Below, piece after piece: positions 17,509 to 27,078 of a stretch of DNA of 64,000 bases. The DNA comes from Chitinophagales bacterium. GTDB taxonomy: Bacteria; Bacteroidota; Bacteroidia; Chitinophagales; CAIODY01. The notes beneath the pieces were generated by a model. It made no database searches and had not been told where the DNA came from. It was given only the letters and a program-made list of their open reading frames with translations. Both the position numbers and the translations under genes were made by a program. Within the stretch, counting starts at the first letter, position 1; each line of letters starts with the position of its first letter. The stretch lies in the NCBI GenBank assembly GCA_947452995.1, contig CANGEV010000014.1:1-64000 (forward strand). The letters are read 5' to 3'.

Positions 17509-18024
17509 CTACCGTCTCTTCAACTCTCGATCCATCTCGCGTCTCGCGTCTTTCTCTTTGATAGAGTCTTTCTTGTTGGCAACATTTTTACCTTTCGCTA
17601 AGGCAATATCGAGCTTGATATAGCCACTTTCTGAAAGATACAAACGAACAGGCACAATCGTATAGCCGCGTTCCTTCACCTTGCCTTGGAGCTTTTTCAG
17701 CTCTTGACGCGTTAATAATAATTTACGCTCGCGTAAGGGCTCATGGTTAAACTGGTTCGCACCAGAAAATTCTGAAATATGCAGCTGTTTGATGTATAGC
17801 TCCTTGCGCAAATGCTCTTCAGCAGTAGATTTAATTTGCTTCTTCCCCTTGCCAGCAGCCTTCGGAACGCGCTTTACCGTAAAATAACAATACGCATCAC
17901 TTAAATTCGCCTTTCCTGCACGGATCGACTTCACCTCCGAACCAGTAAGCTCTAGTCCTGCAGTGTACGTTTCCATCAACTGATAATGAAAACTCGCCGA
18001 TCGATTAATTATCTCTGTAAACAT
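17509..18024 (-). CDS. smpB: SsrA-binding protein SmpB
   Basis: 171 residues from ATG at 18024. NRSASFHYQLMETYTAGLELTGSEVKSIRAGKANLSDAY is the canonical SmpB core; HISEFSGANQFNHEPLRERKLLL and GYTIVPVRLYLSESGYIKLDIALAKGKN follow. The C-terminal tail (KKDSIKEKDARREMDRELKRR) is the basic helix that enters the ribosome with tmRNA in trans-translation. A longer frame starts with a TTG at 18033 that sits in the promoter box, so the ATG is preferred. There is an insertion rich in Lys/Ala (about 52-75) compared with enteric SmpB. The ssrA gene is not in the window. Confidence 0.95.
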   Translation of the reverse strand: MFTEIINRSASFHYQLMETYTAGLELTGSEVKSIRAGKANLSDAYCYFTVKRVPKAAGKGKKQIKSTAEEHLRKELYIKQLHISEFSGANQFNHEPLRERKLLLTRQELKKLQGKVKERGYTIVPVRLYLSESGYIKLDIALAKGKNVANKKDSIKEKDARREMDRELKRR

Positions 18025-18030
18025 CGTGTA

Positions 18031-18038
18031 CAAAAGTA
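18031..18038 (-). promoter_or_regulatory. -7 promoter box of smpB
   Basis: Minus-strand tacttttg, an exact TAnnTTTG, ends 6 bases before the smpB ATG. A leaderless or very short-leader mRNA would result. Confidence 0.55.
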
Positions 18039-18092
18039 CGTGCTTTTATCCAAATAAACGTCTTTCTCGCCTATCCTTTCATTCTATTTTTG

Positions 18093-18100
18093 TACATTTG
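18093..18100 (+). promoter_or_regulatory. -7 promoter box of the aminopeptidase gene
   Basis: tacatttg fits TAnnTTTG, 25 bases before the ATG at 18126. A second match, tatttttg, overlaps its left side at 18085-18092. Confidence 0.5.
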
Positions 18101-18125
18101 TTAGATACGCTTAAACTATAATAAA

Positions 18126-19571
18126 ATGGGAAGCACGTCAATAATTCATGCTAGCAAAGCATTAGCGAAAGTCGCAACGATTCATTTGGTATCCGGCGAC
18201 GCAAAACCTTCTATCAATAATCTTTCTAAAGATTTAGTCTCTTTCATCGACACGCAGATTAAAGCGAAAAATGGTCAATACTATTTTCAACATGATGGCA
18301 CTTTGCACATCGTTGTTAAAGTAGAAGCGCATAAGTCGAATAGCAATTACACAAACGAAACTTGTCGTAAGGCTGGTCACGGTGTTTGTGGATTGATCAA
18401 CAAAATGAAAGTAGCTAAGGTACAGGTGTTGAACGAAACTACCCTAACGCAAGCGGGGCTTTACTTCGCTGAAGGCTTAGCTTTATCGAATTATCAATTT
18501 ATAAAATATTACAAAGACACTTCTAAAAAGTATAATAGCCTAAGCACTATCACAGTTGTTGCTGACGCGAAGTTGAAAAAGGATATTGATCAAATGAATA
18601 TCGTTTGCGCAAGCCTTTATACTGTTCGTGATATGGTGAATGAGCCTGTTGCTTCTTTCAATTCTGTCGACTTAGGCAAGCTTGTTCAAAGCAGCGCGAA
18701 GAAATATGGTTTCAAAGCAGAAGTGTGGGATAAGAAAAAAATTCAAGCGAAAAAATTCGGTGGTTTATTAGCCGTTAACCAAGGCAGTAATATCCCTCCG
18801 ACATTCTCTATCCTTGAATGGAAGCCTGCAAAAGCAAAAAATAAAAAGCCAATTGTATTAGTTGGTAAAGGCGTTGTTTACGATACAGGTGGTCTTAGCT
18901 TGAAGCCGACTGGCAATAGCATGGACTATATGAAATGTGATATGACAGGCGCCGCAACGGTACTTGGAACTTTCATCGCCATTGCGCAAGCGAAGCTCGA
19001 TTTACATGTAATCGGATTAATTCCTTCTACAGACAATCGCATCAACGGTAATGAATACACTCCTGGCGACGTAATTAAAATGCATAATGGTCTTTTTGTA
19101 GAAGTATTGAATACCGATGCAGAAGGTCGTATGATCCTTGCAGACGCGCTTTCGTGGGCTGACAATTACAATCCAGAATTAGTAGTAGATATCGCAACAC
19201 TTACCGGTGCTGCTGCTCGCGCTATCGGACATTTCGGTCATGGCCTAATGGGCAATGCCGATGAAAAAGTATTGAATGAATTCAAACAAGCTGGCGAAGA
19301 AGTATACGAACGTTGCGTAGAATTGCCTTTCTGGGATGAATATGGAGATTTAATGAAATCATCCATCGCCGACCTTAAAAACGTTGGTGGAGCTGATGGT
19401 GGGGCCATGACTGCTGGTAAATTCTTAGAACACTTTACCAAAGCACCTTACGTTCACAACGATATCGCTGGTTGCTCATTCGCGCATAGCGAAGTTAATT
19501 ATCGCGGCAAAGGTGGTACCGGTTACGGCATGCGTTACCTTTTCCAATTCTTGAAAAATCGTGCTAAATAA
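18126..19571 (+). CDS. pepA: Leucyl aminopeptidase, M17 family
   Basis: 481 residues, two-domain M17 layout. The C-terminal catalytic domain shows the two-metal site: LVGKGVVYDTGGLSLKP (metal-binding Lys and Asp, about 243-259), YMKCDMTGAATVLG (about 267), and the family signature NTDAEGRMILADALSWA (about 331-347). It removes N-terminal residues from peptides in the cytoplasm as a hexamer. The N-terminal domain is weakly conserved as usual. pdxA follows after a 16-base gap on the same strand. Confidence 0.95.
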   Translation: MGSTSIIHASKALAKVATIHLVSGDAKPSINNLSKDLVSFIDTQIKAKNGQYYFQHDGTLHIVVKVEAHKSNSNYTNETCRKAGHGVCGLINKMKVAKVQVLNETTLTQAGLYFAEGLALSNYQFIKYYKDTSKKYNSLSTITVVADAKLKKDIDQMNIVCASLYTVRDMVNEPVASFNSVDLGKLVQSSAKKYGFKAEVWDKKKIQAKKFGGLLAVNQGSNIPPTFSILEWKPAKAKNKKPIVLVGKGVVYDTGGLSLKPTGNSMDYMKCDMTGAATVLGTFIAIAQAKLDLHVIGLIPSTDNRINGNEYTPGDVIKMHNGLFVEVLNTDAEGRMILADALSWADNYNPELVVDIATLTGAAARAIGHFGHGLMGNADEKVLNEFKQAGEEVYERCVELPFWDEYGDLMKSSIADLKNVGGADGGAMTAGKFLEHFTKAPYVHNDIAGCSFAHSEVNYRGKGGTGYGMRYLFQFLKNRAK

Positions 19572-19587
19572 ATAATCTCAGGGTGCT

Positions 19588-20649
19588 ATGAATATGATGC
19601 GTATTGGTATTTCGATTGGTGATTTAAATGGCATCGGGCCAGAAGTTGTCCTTAAGACATTCTCTGAACCTGCCATCCTTAAACATTGCATTCCTATTGT
19701 GTATGCTTCGACTAAAAGTATGTCGTGGTGGCGTAAACAACTTCATCTCGATCACTTCAACTTCGTAACATTAAAACCCGGCGACAAAATTATCCCTGGT
19801 CATTTATATGTTGTAGATGTCTGGGAAGAAGACCTGAATCTAACACCCGGAAAAGAACTCCCCGTTACTGGTCAATATGCTGTAAAATCATTGAACGCCG
19901 CGTGTAACGACTTAGAAGCAGGTAAAATAGATGCTTTGGTGACTGCGCCTATTAGCAAGAAGAATGTAAAAAGCAATGAATTCCCGTATACCGGTCATAC
20001 GGAATACTTAGCTGCGCGCTTCGGCCAAAACAAATCACTCATGATGATGATTAGTGATGAATTGAAGGTGGCTTTGGCTACAGTACATATTCCTGTACAA
20101 GAAATTTCAAAAAACATCAGCACCGATGGTTTATACCGTCGTATAGAATTATTACACCAAACCTTACGTCGCGACTTTGCTTGCACTGCTCCGAAAATAG
20201 CTGTTTTAGGCTTAAATCCGCACGCTGGTGAAGGCGGACAAATTGGTAAAGAAGAACAAGAAATCATCCTTCCTGCTATCCAAAAAGCGAAAGAAAACAA
20301 AATCTTAGCGATGGGTCCTTTTGCCGCAGATGGTTTTTTTGGTACAGGTCAATACAAGTATTTCGATGCTGTTTTAGCCATGTATCATGATCAAGGTTTA
20401 GTGCCATTTAAGACGCTTGCGTTCGACGAAGGGGTGAATTATACTGCTGGATTAAATGTGGTACGAACTTCTCCTGATCACGGAACGGCATTCGATATTG
20501 CGGGTAAAAATGAAGCGCGTGAAGACAGCTTCCGTTCTGCCTTATTTGCTGCCATGGATATTGCGCGCAGTCGTAAAGCTTATGACGAAGCAGCTGCCAA
20601 TCCCTTAAAACGTAATTCACAAGAAGCAGAACGCGGTTCGGTCGTTTAA
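19588..20649 (+). CDS. pdxA: 4-hydroxythreonine-4-phosphate dehydrogenase
   Basis: 353 residues. RIGISIGDLNGIGPEVVLK at the start, ALVTAPISKKNVKSNEFPYTGHTEYLA (substrate and metal His), VLGLNPHAGEGGQIGKEE and AMYHDQGLVPFKTL with the conserved metal-binding His residues are all PdxA signatures. The enzyme oxidises 4-phosphohydroxy-L-threonine in the DXP-dependent route to pyridoxal phosphate. Three clustered ATGs (19588, 19594, 19597) are possible starts. Probably shares a transcript with the aminopeptidase gene; strong terminator 40 bases past the stop. Confidence 0.95.
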   Translation: MNMMRIGISIGDLNGIGPEVVLKTFSEPAILKHCIPIVYASTKSMSWWRKQLHLDHFNFVTLKPGDKIIPGHLYVVDVWEEDLNLTPGKELPVTGQYAVKSLNAACNDLEAGKIDALVTAPISKKNVKSNEFPYTGHTEYLAARFGQNKSLMMMISDELKVALATVHIPVQEISKNISTDGLYRRIELLHQTLRRDFACTAPKIAVLGLNPHAGEGGQIGKEEQEIILPAIQKAKENKILAMGPFAADGFFGTGQYKYFDAVLAMYHDQGLVPFKTLAFDEGVNYTAGLNVVRTSPDHGTAFDIAGKNEAREDSFRSALFAAMDIARSRKAYDEAAANPLKRNSQEAERGSVV

Positions 20650-20688
20650 ATTTTAAACATAACTAGCTTATTTATATTTTATATAAAG

Positions 20689-20722
20689 TAAAAAGCCTCC
20701 GTCTTTGACGGAGGCTTTTTTA
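20689..20722. terminator. Bidirectional rho-independent terminator
   Basis: Arms aaaaagcctccgtc and gacggaggctttttt with a ttt loop form a near-perfect 13-14 bp hairpin flanked by A- and T-runs. It sits between the convergent pdxA and GDP-mannose 3,5-epimerase genes and can serve both. Confidence 0.95.
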
Positions 20723-20746
20723 TAACTTATCTAAGTGAAATGAATG

Positions 20747-21715
20747 TTAAGCTTTCGTATTTTTCACTTGTTCTGTAATCCAAGCATAGGTCTTTTTCAT
20801 TCCTTCTACCAAAGGTTGAGAAGGCGCCCATCCCAATTTTTCTTGAATCAACGCATTGTCAGAATTACGACCACGAACGCCGGTAGGACCAGTGATATTT
20901 TTAATAGAAATACTTTTACCAGAAATGTCGATGACCATTTTAGCGAAGTCGTTAATGGAGATCATTTCTTCACTTCCAATGTTTACCGGACCAGAAAAAT
21001 CAGAGCGAGTAAAACGCAAAACACCTTCTACACATTCATCGATGTAAAGGAATGAACGTGTTTGTAAACCATCTCCCCAAATTTCTATGACACCGCCTTC
21101 TGGGCATTCAGCAACCTTACGACAAATAGCAGCTGGTGCTTTTTCTTTACCACCTGTCCAAGTACCTTCAACACCGAAGATATTATGAAAACGTGCCACA
21201 CGAACTGTCAAATTATAATTACGTTGATACGCTAGATACAAACGCTCGCTAAATAACTTTTCCCAACCATATTCACTATCCGGAGCCGCAGGATATGCAG
21301 AATCTTCAGAACATTTTGGATTGGTCGGATCTTCCTGATTGTACGCTGGATACATACATGCGGAAGAAGAATAAAACACACGTCCTACTTTATGAATATT
21401 ACACAAATGGCAAATGTTCAAATTGATGATTGCTGAGTTATGCATTACGTCAGCATCGTGCTCGCCAGTAAAAATATAACCCGCACCACCCATATCGGCA
21501 GCTAATTGATATACTTCATCAAAATGACCATCCAAAACACTTTCACAAACATCCTGACGACGTAAATCTCCAATTACAAAATCATCAGCCGCCGTAGGCG
21601 AAAAATCAGGGTGTTTCAAATCAACACCACGAACCCAGAAATTTTCTGACTTCAATTTTTTTACTAAATGACTTCCAATGAATCCTCCTGCGCCTAATAC
21701 TAATGCTTTTTTCAT
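20747..21715 (-). CDS. GDP-mannose 3,5-epimerase-like NAD-dependent epimerase
   Basis: 322 residues. Rossmann start KALVLGAGGFIGSHLV, then ADMGGAGYIF, SSSACMYPAY with the Ser and the Cys used by plant GDP-mannose 3,5-epimerase, YGWEKL (YxxxK catalytic pair), RFHNIFGVEGTWTGGKEKAPAAICRK, WGDGLQTRSFLYIDECVEGVLR, and GVRGRNSDN. The run of these motifs fits GME better than other short-chain epimerases. Expected product is GDP-L-galactose and/or GDP-L-gulose. Start overlaps the flippase stop (ATGA), so it is the last gene of a glycosyltransferase-flippase-epimerase operon and probably supplies a rare sugar. Confidence 0.9.
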   Translation of the reverse strand: MKKALVLGAGGFIGSHLVKKLKSENFWVRGVDLKHPDFSPTAADDFVIGDLRRQDVCESVLDGHFDEVYQLAADMGGAGYIFTGEHDADVMHNSAIINLNICHLCNIHKVGRVFYSSSACMYPAYNQEDPTNPKCSEDSAYPAAPDSEYGWEKLFSERLYLAYQRNYNLTVRVARFHNIFGVEGTWTGGKEKAPAAICRKVAECPEGGVIEIWGDGLQTRSFLYIDECVEGVLRFTRSDFSGPVNIGSEEMISINDFAKMVIDISGKSISIKNITGPTGVRGRNSDNALIQEKLGWAPSQPLVEGMKKTYAWITEQVKNTKA

Positions 21716-23175
21716 TTAAAGAGTTGGGGTATTTGAGCTTTTAGTCTTTGCTCGATTTGGTATTTTTTCGAGAAATAAAAATACAATAAAATTGAGTATC
21801 CTAAAAATATTCCAAGCCTAAAGATAAAACCAAGCCAATATCCTTGAATTGGGACATAATACAACAAGCTCAAAGCAAAAATAAATCCTGCCGCAAGCCA
21901 CATACGTAAGACAGGCATTCTACGCTCCTTTTCAAGTCGTAAATTCAATATCAAGGACACCAATAACTGAGCAGTATATGCCAAAACTTTTACTATTGTC
22001 AAGCCCATCAACCCATATTTAGGAATAAACCAATAATCGCCTAACACATTCACCACTAATGAAACAATCGTGATGATCACAAAATATCGTACAATCTCAG
22101 CTTTTAACATTAACGAAGTGTTGACTAGCTGACTTACAAAAATCATTAGTAAGCCTCCTACCAATAAAGGAATAAATCGCCTTGCCTCCACCAGCTCTTT
22201 ATTGCTCGATAACAAGCTAATCACTTCTGAATTAAACATCGAAATTCCTATGGCAAAAAAACCGATTAAATACAAGACGTCTAATACAACCTTACTAGTT
22301 TGCGGACTTAACTCGCCCTTTTTATTTAAATTATAATAGTAAGGTGTGAAGGAAGAAAGAAAAGATTCTTTTATAAATGAAAATATACCTGCAAAAGTGG
22401 TAGCGATATAAAAAATACCTAAGGAATCTGCCCCTGAATATTGATTCAAAAAGAAGTTATCCGCATATTCTGCAAGTCCGCCTAAAACAATAAAAGGAAA
22501 AAGGCCCAATGAAATTTTATAAAGCTGCTTTAAAATATCAATACTGAAATACTTGATAACGCGCTTATAGAATACCTGAAAAGCGTGCATCGCCATGATG
22601 ACGTTCGCAATGAGTGTTGAATAGATTAAACCAATTACATTGGTGTGGAGAGCTACCACAAAAAAGAGATTGAATCCAATATTGAGAAGGAAGTAAACGT
22701 TCTCCGTTACGAAAGCCACTTTACCCTTCTGCATAAATTTTACATAAGATATATATATGCTATATATCGTTTGCAATGGTACATTAATGATTGTAAAAAG
22801 TACGTACGGATAAAACGAAATGTCACCTAGATAAGGCTTTAGCAGCCATTTACTCAAGCCTATCACAGCCAAACTCAAAAGCGTTGAACAAGCAACTCCG
22901 GCAACAAGTACACTGCCAACTACTTTGTACAAATGCGTTCGATCTTTTTCTGCTGCACTATACAACATTCGTCCCATCGCACGCGGCAACTCCACCAAAG
23001 CAATGATTAAAAGTAGGCTCCCTAAGCTATTGGTATAGGAGAGAATTCCATAATCCTGCTTCGTTAGATATGCAGTGAATATCGGAAATAAAATAATAGA
23101 GCTAGCCCTTTGTAAAACCGAGCTAAAGGAATACAACAAACCATTTTGAAATAAGCCTTTCAAGCCTTGTGCCAT
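21712..23175 (-). CDS. Oligosaccharide flippase (Wzx/polysaccharide biosynthesis family)
   Basis: 487 residues with 12-14 predicted membrane helices. The opening LLYSFSSVLQRASSIILFPIFTAYLTKQDYGILSYTNSLG is characteristic of the MOP superfamily polysaccharide exporters. Inferred to flip a lipid-linked sugar repeat across the inner membrane. The first four bases of the next gene overlap its stop, and its own start overlaps the preceding glycosyltransferase stop by one base (TAATG), so translation of all three genes is coupled. Confidence 0.9.
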   Translation of the reverse strand: MAQGLKGLFQNGLLYSFSSVLQRASSIILFPIFTAYLTKQDYGILSYTNSLGSLLLIIALVELPRAMGRMLYSAAEKDRTHLYKVVGSVLVAGVACSTLLSLAVIGLSKWLLKPYLGDISFYPYVLFTIINVPLQTIYSIYISYVKFMQKGKVAFVTENVYFLLNIGFNLFFVVALHTNVIGLIYSTLIANVIMAMHAFQVFYKRVIKYFSIDILKQLYKISLGLFPFIVLGGLAEYADNFFLNQYSGADSLGIFYIATTFAGIFSFIKESFLSSFTPYYYNLNKKGELSPQTSKVVLDVLYLIGFFAIGISMFNSEVISLLSSNKELVEARRFIPLLVGGLLMIFVSQLVNTSLMLKAEIVRYFVIITIVSLVVNVLGDYWFIPKYGLMGLTIVKVLAYTAQLLVSLILNLRLEKERRMPVLRMWLAAGFIFALSLLYYVPIQGYWLGFIFRLGIFLGYSILLYFYFSKKYQIEQRLKAQIPQLFK

Positions 23176-24335
23176 TAGCCGTTCAATTTTTTAATTGAAA
23201 ACAAGGCCAATAACTGCTTATAATTTTCATCTATGCTATAATTATCCAAAATCAACTTACGACCAGTTCTACCCAATTTCTCGCGCAAGGTGATATCATT
23301 CACTAAGGTATTAAATGCCTCCTGCCAATCTTCATCCTTCTCCGCAACAAGCAAATGTTCGCCATTAACTGCTCCTTCAGCCAATCCATAGGGCACGCCT
23401 ATCATCGGTAATCCCGCACTTAGATAGTCCATTACTTTCATGGCCGACTTACCCTTCGCATGAACCGTATTTCTTTCAGGATAGATTCCAATATCAGCTG
23501 TTTCTAACAATTCATAAAAAGTATTCTTCTTCCACTCGTGATGTTCAACAGGTATACTCGTAAACGCTGGAGCAGCCTTTCCTATTACTACCAATACTAG
23601 TGGATGTACCTGATGTACTTTTGCTAGTATCGCTTCTATATAACTTAAATTAACTAAGTTGTGGGGTTGTCCAGTCCATACAATTCTAATGGGTGAATGC
23701 AATTGATAATCCGTCTTTGCACGATATGTGCTTAAATCGATAGACACATTAAACGGTAGTACATTGGAATGATGTGCGGTGAAAAATTCCATTAAAAATT
23801 CGTTTGAAACACTTACTGCTTTAGCATACTTCAAACTTTGCACGGTTAGCTTTTCTTGCTTCACAAAAACAGAATCCCAAAAATCTAAAACAATATTCTT
23901 GTTAAATGCATATAATGTCTTTTCTAGGACTGGATTTTCTAAATCAAAGTAAACAGGCCACATACCACGTTGTATGAAAACATGTTCATAACGCAAGGCG
24001 TAAGTAAGCTGGAAAATTCTGCGATAAAAAACATAAATCAACAACAAATATCGCTGTGGCATTCCTTGCTCATATTGCGCATGTGCCTTTTTGTGATCCA
24101 TAACCGTACACACATGAAATGGAATATTGTCCTTTTCTAAATAAGGTAGAAATTGATTGATCCTTCTATATTCTCCATCCGTACCGATAAAGGCATACGG
24201 ATAAAAAACAACGCCTTTCCGTTTTATAAAAAGACTTGCTACAGGTAATATCAACCTGAACAAAAACAAAATAAAATAACCTATATATTTTGCGATTAAG
24301 AAACATAAATAGGCTAACTTATCAATCATTCGCAT
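23175..24335 (-). CDS. Glycosyltransferase, GT4-like (GT-B fold)
   Basis: 386 residues. N-terminal hydrophobic stretch (about 8-38) suggests membrane attachment. C-terminal half carries GT4-type elements: IRIVWTGQPHNLVNL (nucleotide-side strand), DIGIYPERNTVHAKGKSAMKVMDYLSAGLPMIGVPYG, with the E/K-rich donor loop replaced partly, and LREKLGRTGRKLILDNYSID. Donor sugar is unknown. First gene of the flippase/epimerase operon. Two ATGs (24335, 24329) are possible. Confidence 0.8.
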   Translation of the reverse strand: MRMIDKLAYLCFLIAKYIGYFILFLFRLILPVASLFIKRKGVVFYPYAFIGTDGEYRRINQFLPYLEKDNIPFHVCTVMDHKKAHAQYEQGMPQRYLLLIYVFYRRIFQLTYALRYEHVFIQRGMWPVYFDLENPVLEKTLYAFNKNIVLDFWDSVFVKQEKLTVQSLKYAKAVSVSNEFLMEFFTAHHSNVLPFNVSIDLSTYRAKTDYQLHSPIRIVWTGQPHNLVNLSYIEAILAKVHQVHPLVLVVIGKAAPAFTSIPVEHHEWKKNTFYELLETADIGIYPERNTVHAKGKSAMKVMDYLSAGLPMIGVPYGLAEGAVNGEHLLVAEKDEDWQEAFNTLVNDITLREKLGRTGRKLILDNYSIDENYKQLLALFSIKKLNG

Positions 24336-24430
24336 GCTTCAATTTGCTTATACCCAAAAATATAAAAAATTTATGGAAGCTTGATGAAAATGCCTTCTAA
24401 CAAGTATCTACAGCATAGCACCAAATGACA

Positions 24431-24462
24431 AAGGCCTCAAATTGAGGCCTTTTCAATTAAAC
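24431..24462 (-). terminator. Terminator after the metalloprotease gene
   Basis: Arms aaggcctcaa (24431-24440) and ttgaggcctt (24443-24452) make a strong hairpin; on the minus strand a short tttgtcattt follows. It lies between the metalloprotease stop and the next gene's start. Confidence 0.7.
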
Positions 24463-24471
24463 TATTTTGTA

Positions 24472-26778
24472 TTACTGTTTTACAAATCTTGCACTTCCAA
24501 GATTTCCATTCGCGCCAAAGCGAATCATATATGCTCCGACAGATAATTCAGCAACAGAAATACTCGCACTCGTCTTGTCATGAACAGCAATTTTACCACT
24601 CGCTACTACCTGTCCTAAGGTGTTCAATACTTCATATGTTGCATCCACATACTCAGCTCCACTCATATTCACTTGTAAATTCTCCGTTGCAGGATTAGGA
24701 TACAACATCCACTGCATAGCGTTTTGCTTTAAACTAATCACTCCCATTGCTGGCAGATCAGGATTAAACGTAATAGTAAAATTCGCATCACTCACATCAA
24801 AGAAATAATTGTCTTCACAAACAACCATAAAACGAACGGTTGTTGTTGTTGGGATATTAGGCGTCGTGATGCTATAAGTTCCATTATTAGCAACATGCGA
24901 TGCAATCAAAGTTGGATAGCTAACACCTCCATCTATCGACATATAAATATTTACAAATTGGCAATTCACCGTTGCATTGGTTGTCGAAGCGACATTCCAA
25001 GTTACTGACTGCGTAGAACCTCCTGACCAGAACTCGCCTCCGTTAGGCGCCGTTTCTTTGAACGGACCAGCACTCGCATCAATACCCACTGAGAAGGCAG
25101 CTGTAGAGGAACAACCATTACCACCAGTAGCTACGCCACCACCACCAGTACGATTATCACGCACTGTCAGACGGAATTTCATAGTACGACCAACCGTTGG
25201 TAATGTCTCTCCTTTCAAGCCTGCCATCGTTGCGGTCGGATTGGCTGGATAGTTTGCATTGATCACCGCTAAGTCAGGGAAATAACGTGTCCCAGAGGTT
25301 TTTGGAATGCGCGATTTAAATACCGGAGCGGTAGTAGAACTTGCGCCGCCATTCCAAGTGGTAGAAGCGCCTAAATCATACTCTTCCCAGTCATACGTCA
25401 ACGCATCACCATCCGGATCTATTGCAGATCCTTTCAACATAAACGGAGTCCCTTTCGGAATCATTTTTCCAGAAGTCGGCATTGTAACCGCTGGGGGATT
25501 ATTTCCTGTTTGTGTTGTAACAGGACAACTGTTGCCGCCACTTGCTAAATGCGTATAGGCAACGATTTCATCGAAGCTACATGTGTGGAAATAAGGATCA
25601 GAATGCGGTTGAATATCATCATTACCACAAATACCTGCATACGCCATAATTGTAGTCCCAGAACCAGGTTCGTATGCCGCATTCGTCGAACGATTACCAG
25701 AACAAGAACCTAAATTAGAATTGAAAGTATGATTACCACCGAATTCATGTCCCACTTCATGGGCAACATAGTCGATATCATAACCATCGCCCGTTGGTGT
25801 CGGACTTCCGGTAATACCACGTGCTTTCGTAGAAGTCTTACAAACACAGCCTAACTGTGCTAGTCCACCGCCGCCAGTGCTAAAGGTATGTCCAATATCG
25901 TAGTTGGCTGAACCGATATTAGCATCAATGACAGTTTGACTTTCATTAATCAAGGTGTTCGCGTTATTATTTCCGGTATAAGGATCTGTGGAAGCACTTG
26001 TATAAACGATGTTTGATTCGGTAGCAACTAAAACTAAACGAACCGCAACTTCTGTTTCATACACTCCATCGACACGATTAACTGTAGTAGTGATTGCGCT
26101 CAATACGGCAGATTTTGCAGGATTTGCTCCAGCAACCGCTACTGCATATTCACCCGTACAACCTACCGCAAGACGGTATTTACGCAACTCCGAACCAATA
26201 CATGTTCCAGCTGCAGCGCTTTTCACCGGCTGATAGCCATCCGTCAAAACACCGTATTCTTCAAATTTTGCCTTCGCTGCGTTATAGTAATCGTGTTTGA
26301 AATAAGAAATATAATCGGTTGTATTGGCCTTAGAATAAGGATCTACGAATACCACACCATAAGGAGAAATAATCATAGCATGAAAACCCCAATCCGTAAA
26401 ATCAACTTTAATTGAAGAATAAGGATCATCTATGCCTTGTCCACCATAAGTCTTCAATTGCGGATATTCATCTGCCAAACCCTTTTCCATAATCGGGGCT
26501 TCTACCATAGCAAAACGTTGTAAAGTGCCGTTTGGCATTGGTATTTGAACAATCAAAGGCATTGTACGTGCAGCATTGGTAAACTCCATCGGTGCTTGCT
26601 CATAATGCTTTTTCATTTTTTGAATATCCAATTGCCACGCAGTATAACGCTGTGGCACAATCTCACGTGTACTGTGAATCATTTCATAACTCTCACTTAA
26701 AGGCGACCAAAAAGTTTGAGCAAAAAGCGATGCTTTAACGAAGCACAACGCTAAAAAAAGAAGTACTACTTTTTTCAT
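24472..26778 (-). CDS. Secreted M12B/reprolysin-like metalloprotease with T9SS sorting domain
   Basis: 768 residues. Signal peptide (1-20, KASLFAQ), propeptide (about 21-190), then a metzincin catalytic domain with HEVGHEFGGNH near 342-352 (HExxHxxGxxH zinc motif) and a Met-turn candidate TIMAYAG near 378. Further on are a Fn3/PKD-like part (PDGDALTYDWEEYD) and an Ig-like part (FWSGGSTQSVTWNV). The last ~75 residues (MLYPNPATENLQVNMSG to SARFVKQ) are a T9SS type A sorting domain. Inferred to be exported and digest extracellular protein. Several homologs of this layout are known in Bacteroidota. Confidence 0.9.
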   Translation of the reverse strand: MKKVVLLFLALCFVKASLFAQTFWSPLSESYEMIHSTREIVPQRYTAWQLDIQKMKKHYEQAPMEFTNAARTMPLIVQIPMPNGTLQRFAMVEAPIMEKGLADEYPQLKTYGGQGIDDPYSSIKVDFTDWGFHAMIISPYGVVFVDPYSKANTTDYISYFKHDYYNAAKAKFEEYGVLTDGYQPVKSAAAGTCIGSELRKYRLAVGCTGEYAVAVAGANPAKSAVLSAITTTVNRVDGVYETEVAVRLVLVATESNIVYTSASTDPYTGNNNANTLINESQTVIDANIGSANYDIGHTFSTGGGGLAQLGCVCKTSTKARGITGSPTPTGDGYDIDYVAHEVGHEFGGNHTFNSNLGSCSGNRSTNAAYEPGSGTTIMAYAGICGNDDIQPHSDPYFHTCSFDEIVAYTHLASGGNSCPVTTQTGNNPPAVTMPTSGKMIPKGTPFMLKGSAIDPDGDALTYDWEEYDLGASTTWNGGASSTTAPVFKSRIPKTSGTRYFPDLAVINANYPANPTATMAGLKGETLPTVGRTMKFRLTVRDNRTGGGGVATGGNGCSSTAAFSVGIDASAGPFKETAPNGGEFWSGGSTQSVTWNVASTTNATVNCQFVNIYMSIDGGVSYPTLIASHVANNGTYSITTPNIPTTTTVRFMVVCEDNYFFDVSDANFTITFNPDLPAMGVISLKQNAMQWMLYPNPATENLQVNMSGAEYVDATYEVLNTLGQVVASGKIAVHDKTSASISVAELSVGAYMIRFGANGNLGSARFVKQ

Positions 26779-27078
26779 TAATCAGTGTGGGTTTAGTGTG
26801 GTCTTTAAACAGGATAATAAATATAGCTTTTTTAATCATTTCTAGATAATAAAATCTAGAAACCTGTGCTAAACGCGGATAGGCCTTCAAGATGCACGAA
26901 TTAATTCGTGCATCTTGTAAGAACGCCAAAACCACAAAAATTATTATATCCTAGGAACAATTCTTAATATACTCCCTTTGCTACGCTCCCGAGGAGTCGG
27001 GACGGGATCATTATTCATTATTCATTTTTGAATTCCTGTCCACTTTTTTCAAGACAAGACAAAGACAATTCATAATTA
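26779..27078. other. Intergenic region holding a perfect 30-bp palindrome
   Basis: No gene is seen. A perfect 30-bp inverted repeat lies at 26888-26917 (arms caagatgcacgaatt and its complement). A second hairpin-like element, cccgaggagtcgggac (26987-27002), resembles the cccga-type hairpins elsewhere. Attattcattattcatt and aattcataattattaatt motifs precede the nadE stop. Confidence 0.6.

Noticed and set aside
26735-26935. 66-residue minus-strand frame upstream of the metalloprotease
   Set aside because: Overlaps the metalloprotease start and includes half of the 30-bp palindrome; no conserved motif.
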